Assembly: GCA_002296885.1 (NCBI GenBank)
Contig: DBIH01000144.1
Span: 1 to 26,526, forward strand
Direction of reading: 5' to 3'
DNA: 26,526 bases
Origin: Flavobacterium sp. UBA807
Lineage (GTDB): Bacteria; Bacteroidota; Bacteroidia; Flavobacteriales; Flavobacteriaceae
Shown here: positions 24,318-26,526 of the stretch, piece by piece
Layout of the letters: each line of letters starts with the position of its first letter
How positions within the stretch are numbered: position 1 is the first letter of the stretch
Translations under genes and position numbers: made by a program
Notes under the pieces: model-generated
Seen by the model: the letters and a program-made list of their open reading frames with translations, nothing else
What the model was told of the DNA's origin: nothing
Database searches by the model: none

Positions 24318-25145
24318 TTAAAACAACCAAAGGTACGCCTTTTTAAAGTTCTCGCGCCACATTTTTTCATTGTGCTGCCCGCCTTTGACGATTACTTCCT
24401 TGTTCATTTTTTTGCATTCACACCGTTTAGTATTTACCCAATGCTCCACATTTTTCATGTCAGGAATAACATCGCTGTCACCTTCGTTATCTCCGCAGAG
24501 AAAGTAAACTTTTGCTTTAAAATTTTTAGTATGCGCGAGCAAATCATTCATGTCAGCTCTTCCAAACCAAAAAGAAGGAGAGAAGCAGCCTACTTTTCCA
24601 AATACTTCAGGATATTTTATCGCAGCATAAAATGAAACCAATCCGCCAAGAGAACTTCCAAAGATAGCTGTATTGTTAGCATTGGTCTTAGTTCTGTATG
24701 TTGCATCGATCTTTGGTTTAAGCGTTTTTACGATAAAATCTAAGTAGTTATCTGCATTTCCACCACCATATTTTACATGTTTGAAAGGTGTAAGCTCATC
24801 AATACGTTTATCACCTCCATGTTCAATTCCGATTACGATAACTTGGGCATTAATGCTATCCAGAGTTTCATCAACATTCCATTCGCCAACATATGAGGTT
24901 GATGCATCAAATAGGTTTTGGGCATCATGCATATATATTACAGGGTATTTTTTGGCTGATGAAACATAATCTTTTGGAAGATATACCCAAATCTTTTTAG
25001 AGGTTTTAAGTTGGGGAGCATCTATGGTAAAAGTAGAAACCTGCTTACTGGCAGTGCTTTGCTGTGCAGTAATAGGAACTAAAAAGAATAAACAAACGAG
25101 TAACAAAAAGGATTTCAAATCAAGCGATTGTTTATTGTTCATCAT
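24318..25145 (-). CDS. Secreted serine esterase of the putative esterase (Fes/EstD-like) family
   Basis: 275-residue alpha/beta-hydrolase with a signal peptide (hydrophobic 13-26, cleavage near ITAQ). The nucleophile motif is GSSLGG at 163-168 (Ser165). His258 in KGGQHNEKMW is the likely catalytic base, and an acid is probably in the CGDNEGDSD loop (~218-225). YMHDAQNLFD near residue 71 is typical of the PF00756-type group that includes enterochelin esterases and feruloyl or mycolyl-type enzymes. The substrate cannot be fixed from sequence. Its first 14 bases overlap the end of the upstream gene, which indicates translational coupling; two adjacent Met codons make the exact start ambiguous by one residue. 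Confidence 0.9.
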   Translation of the reverse strand: MMNNKQSLDLKSFLLLVCLFFLVPITAQQSTASKQVSTFTIDAPQLKTSKKIWVYLPKDYVSSAKKYPVIYMHDAQNLFDASTSYVGEWNVDETLDSINAQVIVIGIEHGGDKRIDELTPFKHVKYGGGNADNYLDFIVKTLKPKIDATYRTKTNANNTAIFGSSLGGLVSFYAAIKYPEVFGKVGCFSPSFWFGRADMNDLLAHTKNFKAKVYFLCGDNEGDSDVIPDMKNVEHWVNTKRCECKKMNKEVIVKGGQHNEKMWRENFKKAYLWLF

Positions 25146-25644
25146 TTGGTTTGTCTTCCGGCTTGTCTTCTTTTTTATCTTTTTTCTTTTTCTTTGGAGC
25201 TTCTAAATCAGCCTTCAACAGTTTGTATTTTTCTTTTTGAGCAGCATTTAGATAACTGTTGATTGTTTGATCGGATTTCTCCATCAATGCTCTGACTTCT
25301 TCTGTTTTCTCTTCTTCAGTACTTCCTTTTTTCAGGACAATATCAACAGCTTTGTTATTAGCGGCAATTTCATTTTTTATTGCAATAAACTGAAGTTCAT
25401 CAAGAGTTAAATCGTTTTTTAATTTATCCATGAATTTATCAAGTCTTTTTGCTTTATCCTTTTCTATTTCTTCTGCAGAAGGTTTGTTGTTAGAATAACT
25501 TCTCGCAATATCCCTGTTAACTCCAACTCCATTTCTTTGCCCGGTATAATTTTGACCGCCATAGCCTTGACCTGTGTACCCTTGGGCAGACATACTTACA
25601 GAGGTAATAAATAAGCTCAAAAATGCAATTTTAAATGTATTCAT
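25132..25644 (-). CDS. Small secreted protein with Gly/Gln-rich N-terminus and Lys/Asp/Glu-rich tail
   Basis: 170 residues with a signal peptide (cleavage near MSAQ, residue 20). Next comes a short imperfect repeat GYTGQGYGG QNYTGQRNG, then a helical, charged central region (~55-150) with LTLDELQFIAIKNEI and LNAAQKEKYKLLKADLE. This loosely resembles the LTxxQ/Spy-type periplasmic helical proteins. The tail (KKKKKDKKEDKPEDKPNDEQ) is a low-complexity charge block. It overlaps the esterase gene by 14 nt and is the first gene of a probable three-gene transcript. The Spy-like idea is weak; function unknown. Confidence 0.8.
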   Translation of the reverse strand: MNTFKIAFLSLFITSVSMSAQGYTGQGYGGQNYTGQRNGVGVNRDIARSYSNNKPSAEEIEKDKAKRLDKFMDKLKNDLTLDELQFIAIKNEIAANNKAVDIVLKKGSTEEEKTEEVRALMEKSDQTINSYLNAAQKEKYKLLKADLEAPKKKKKDKKEDKPEDKPNDEQ

Positions 25645-25751
25645 GATGTTTATAATTTAATGAGGTAAAATTATATAAAAATGTAGTCCATTGATGTTAA
25701 AAAAATAAAGTTTTAAAATTTCACTTTTTTTTCTATTTTAGCTGTAAATAA

Positions 25752-26162
25752 ATGCTTTTGATGGACAAATACGAAGAAAAAATTGCACTTTTATCTGAAA
25801 TGATAGCTTTTTCAGTTATTGACGGAAGATTGCACGAAAGAGAATATCTTTTTTTGGCAATGATAGCTGAAGAACTTCAGATTGATAAAGAAGCGTTTAA
25901 AAATCTTTTCCATCAGGAAGAGTACCCCATAGTAATTAAATCGGAATTTGAACGAATCCAACAGTTTTATCGTTTAGCCCTGCTGATGCATTGCGATGGT
26001 GTTTTGCATGAACGTGAGCAAATCAAAATCCACGAAATAGGAATTAATATGGGATTAAATCCGCATGCAATCAAACGCGTTCTGAAAGCAATGGAAATTT
26101 CTCCAAACAAAATGATTTCCCCGGAGTTTTTATTGGAAGTGTTTCAGGAGCAGTTGAATTAA
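25752..26162 (+). CDS. TerB-like protein
   Basis: 136 residues, all helical in character, with two similar halves: ALLSEMIAFSVIDGRLHEREYLFLAMIAEEL and RLALLMHCDGVLHEREQIKIHEIGINMGL. The repeated D-G-x-L/R-H-E-R-E motif matches the TerB fold, in which acidic residues of paired helices bind metal. Known TerB proteins occur in tellurite-resistance and stress complexes, but stand-alone copies like this one have no assigned role. The start could be 25752 or the Met three codons on (25761). The stop codon overlaps that of the convergent acetyltransferase gene. Confidence 0.85.
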   Translation: MLLMDKYEEKIALLSEMIAFSVIDGRLHEREYLFLAMIAEELQIDKEAFKNLFHQEEYPIVIKSEFERIQQFYRLALLMHCDGVLHEREQIKIHEIGINMGLNPHAIKRVLKAMEISPNKMISPEFLLEVFQEQLN

Positions 26163-26526
26163 AGCAGTAGCCTGAATCCAAAAACAGGAAGTTCACCCTG
26201 AAGAAAATCTAAATCTTCCGACCTTTTAAATCCAATATTTTCATACATTTTCCAAGCAGTCTGCATCGCTTTTGTACTGTGAATAATCATTTGTGACAGG
26301 TTTGCACCTTTTGCTTTTTGAATGCAGGCTTCGGTCAATAATTTACCAATTCCCAATCCGCGTGCATCCGGATTGACTGCAAGCAGGCGAAAGCCGGCAG
26401 CATTTTTTTCCTGAGTAGCCGTTCCGCCCGAACCATAATATTGCATATCACTAAAGTAAACAACACCGCCAAGTAAATTTTCATCCGAATCAACTGCTAC
26501 TAAAAGTTCAGTTGCCGGCTTTTTAG
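26159..26526 (-). CDS. GNAT family N-acetyltransferase (5' end cut by the window edge)
   Basis: The frame stays open to the right edge, so the N-terminus is missing; an ATG at 26446 is internal, since the upstream codons read on as GNAT-like sequence (ELLVAVDSDENLLGGVVYFSD). The acetyl-CoA binding motif is RLLAVNPDARGLGIGKLLTEACIQKA, with the R/Q-x-x-G-x-G/A signature as RGLGIG, and motif B follows as IIHSTKAMQTAWKMYENIGFKR. The protein ends in GFRLLL. The acceptor substrate cannot be inferred. It converges on the TerB-like gene with overlapping stop codons. Confidence 0.9.
   Translation of the reverse strand, partial: KKPATELLVAVDSDENLLGGVVYFSDMQYYGSGGTATQEKNAAGFRLLAVNPDARGLGIGKLLTEACIQKAKGANLSQMIIHSTKAMQTAWKMYENIGFKRSEDLDFLQGELPVFGFRLLL

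Noticed and set aside
1-26526. Search by eye for tRNA, rRNA, 4.5S RNA, CRISPR arrays, insertion sequences, phage or integrase genes
   Set aside because: No cloverleaf, regular spacer array, transposase motif or terminal inverted repeats recognised; a covariance-model scan would be needed to exclude small RNAs.

Overview
The window looks like a chromosomal segment of a Flavobacteriia member, most likely Flavobacterium or a close relative. Base composition is AT-rich. Several secreted proteins end in type 9 secretion (T9SS) sorting domains of both type A and type B. There is a FecI-like sigma / FecR / TonB-dependent receptor cassette, and several genes have Bacteroidetes-type promoters (TTG, about 19 nt, TAnnTTTG). 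No rRNA, tRNA, insertion sequence, integrase or CRISPR array was seen, and no gene-free stretch exceeds 300 bases.

Layout. 0.2-4.8 kb (minus): a giant repeat-rich T9SS type B surface protein. 5.0-6.8 kb: argS. 6.9-7.3 kb: a small lipoprotein. 7.3-11.3 kb (minus): ECF sigma, FecR-like anti-sigma and an STN-type TonB-dependent receptor. 11.4-13.3 kb: a repeat lipoprotein sharing its C-terminal domain with the 6.9 kb lipoprotein, then a degenerate pirin-like gene. 13.4-16.5 kb: a tight five-gene operon (OB-fold protein, DUF5777 beta-barrel, mono-haem lipoprotein cytochrome c, YceI, T9SS-sorted DUF2271-like protein). 16.5-18.7 kb (minus): a TPR protein and the flavin transferase ApbE. 18.9-21.2 kb: ffh and folD. 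21.3-22.8 kb: a seven-repeat T9SS type A protein. 22.9-25.6 kb (minus): a GATase-fold lipoprotein, DUF1456 protein, esterase and a small Gly/Gln/Lys-rich secreted protein. 25.8-26.2 kb: a TerB-like protein. Right edge: a truncated GNAT acetyltransferase.

The main discovery is between 10.7 and 18.9 kb. Four intergenic sites, two on each strand, carry the same two-part element, (G/A)TAGGGTTTT, exactly 12 nt, then TGTTnnA. They lie before fecR-TonB receptor, the repeat lipoprotein, the five-gene cytochrome/DUF2271 operon and the TPR-apbE operon. This is best read as the promoter of the ECF sigma factor encoded in the middle. It would tie a receptor-sensed signal to a cell-envelope redox set: a cytochrome, YceI, a surface-sorted DUF2271 protein with a near-match to the flavin-attachment motif, and the enzyme that makes such attachments. 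The promoter assignment and the joint function are inferences from sequence and gene order; the individual families are recognised with good confidence.
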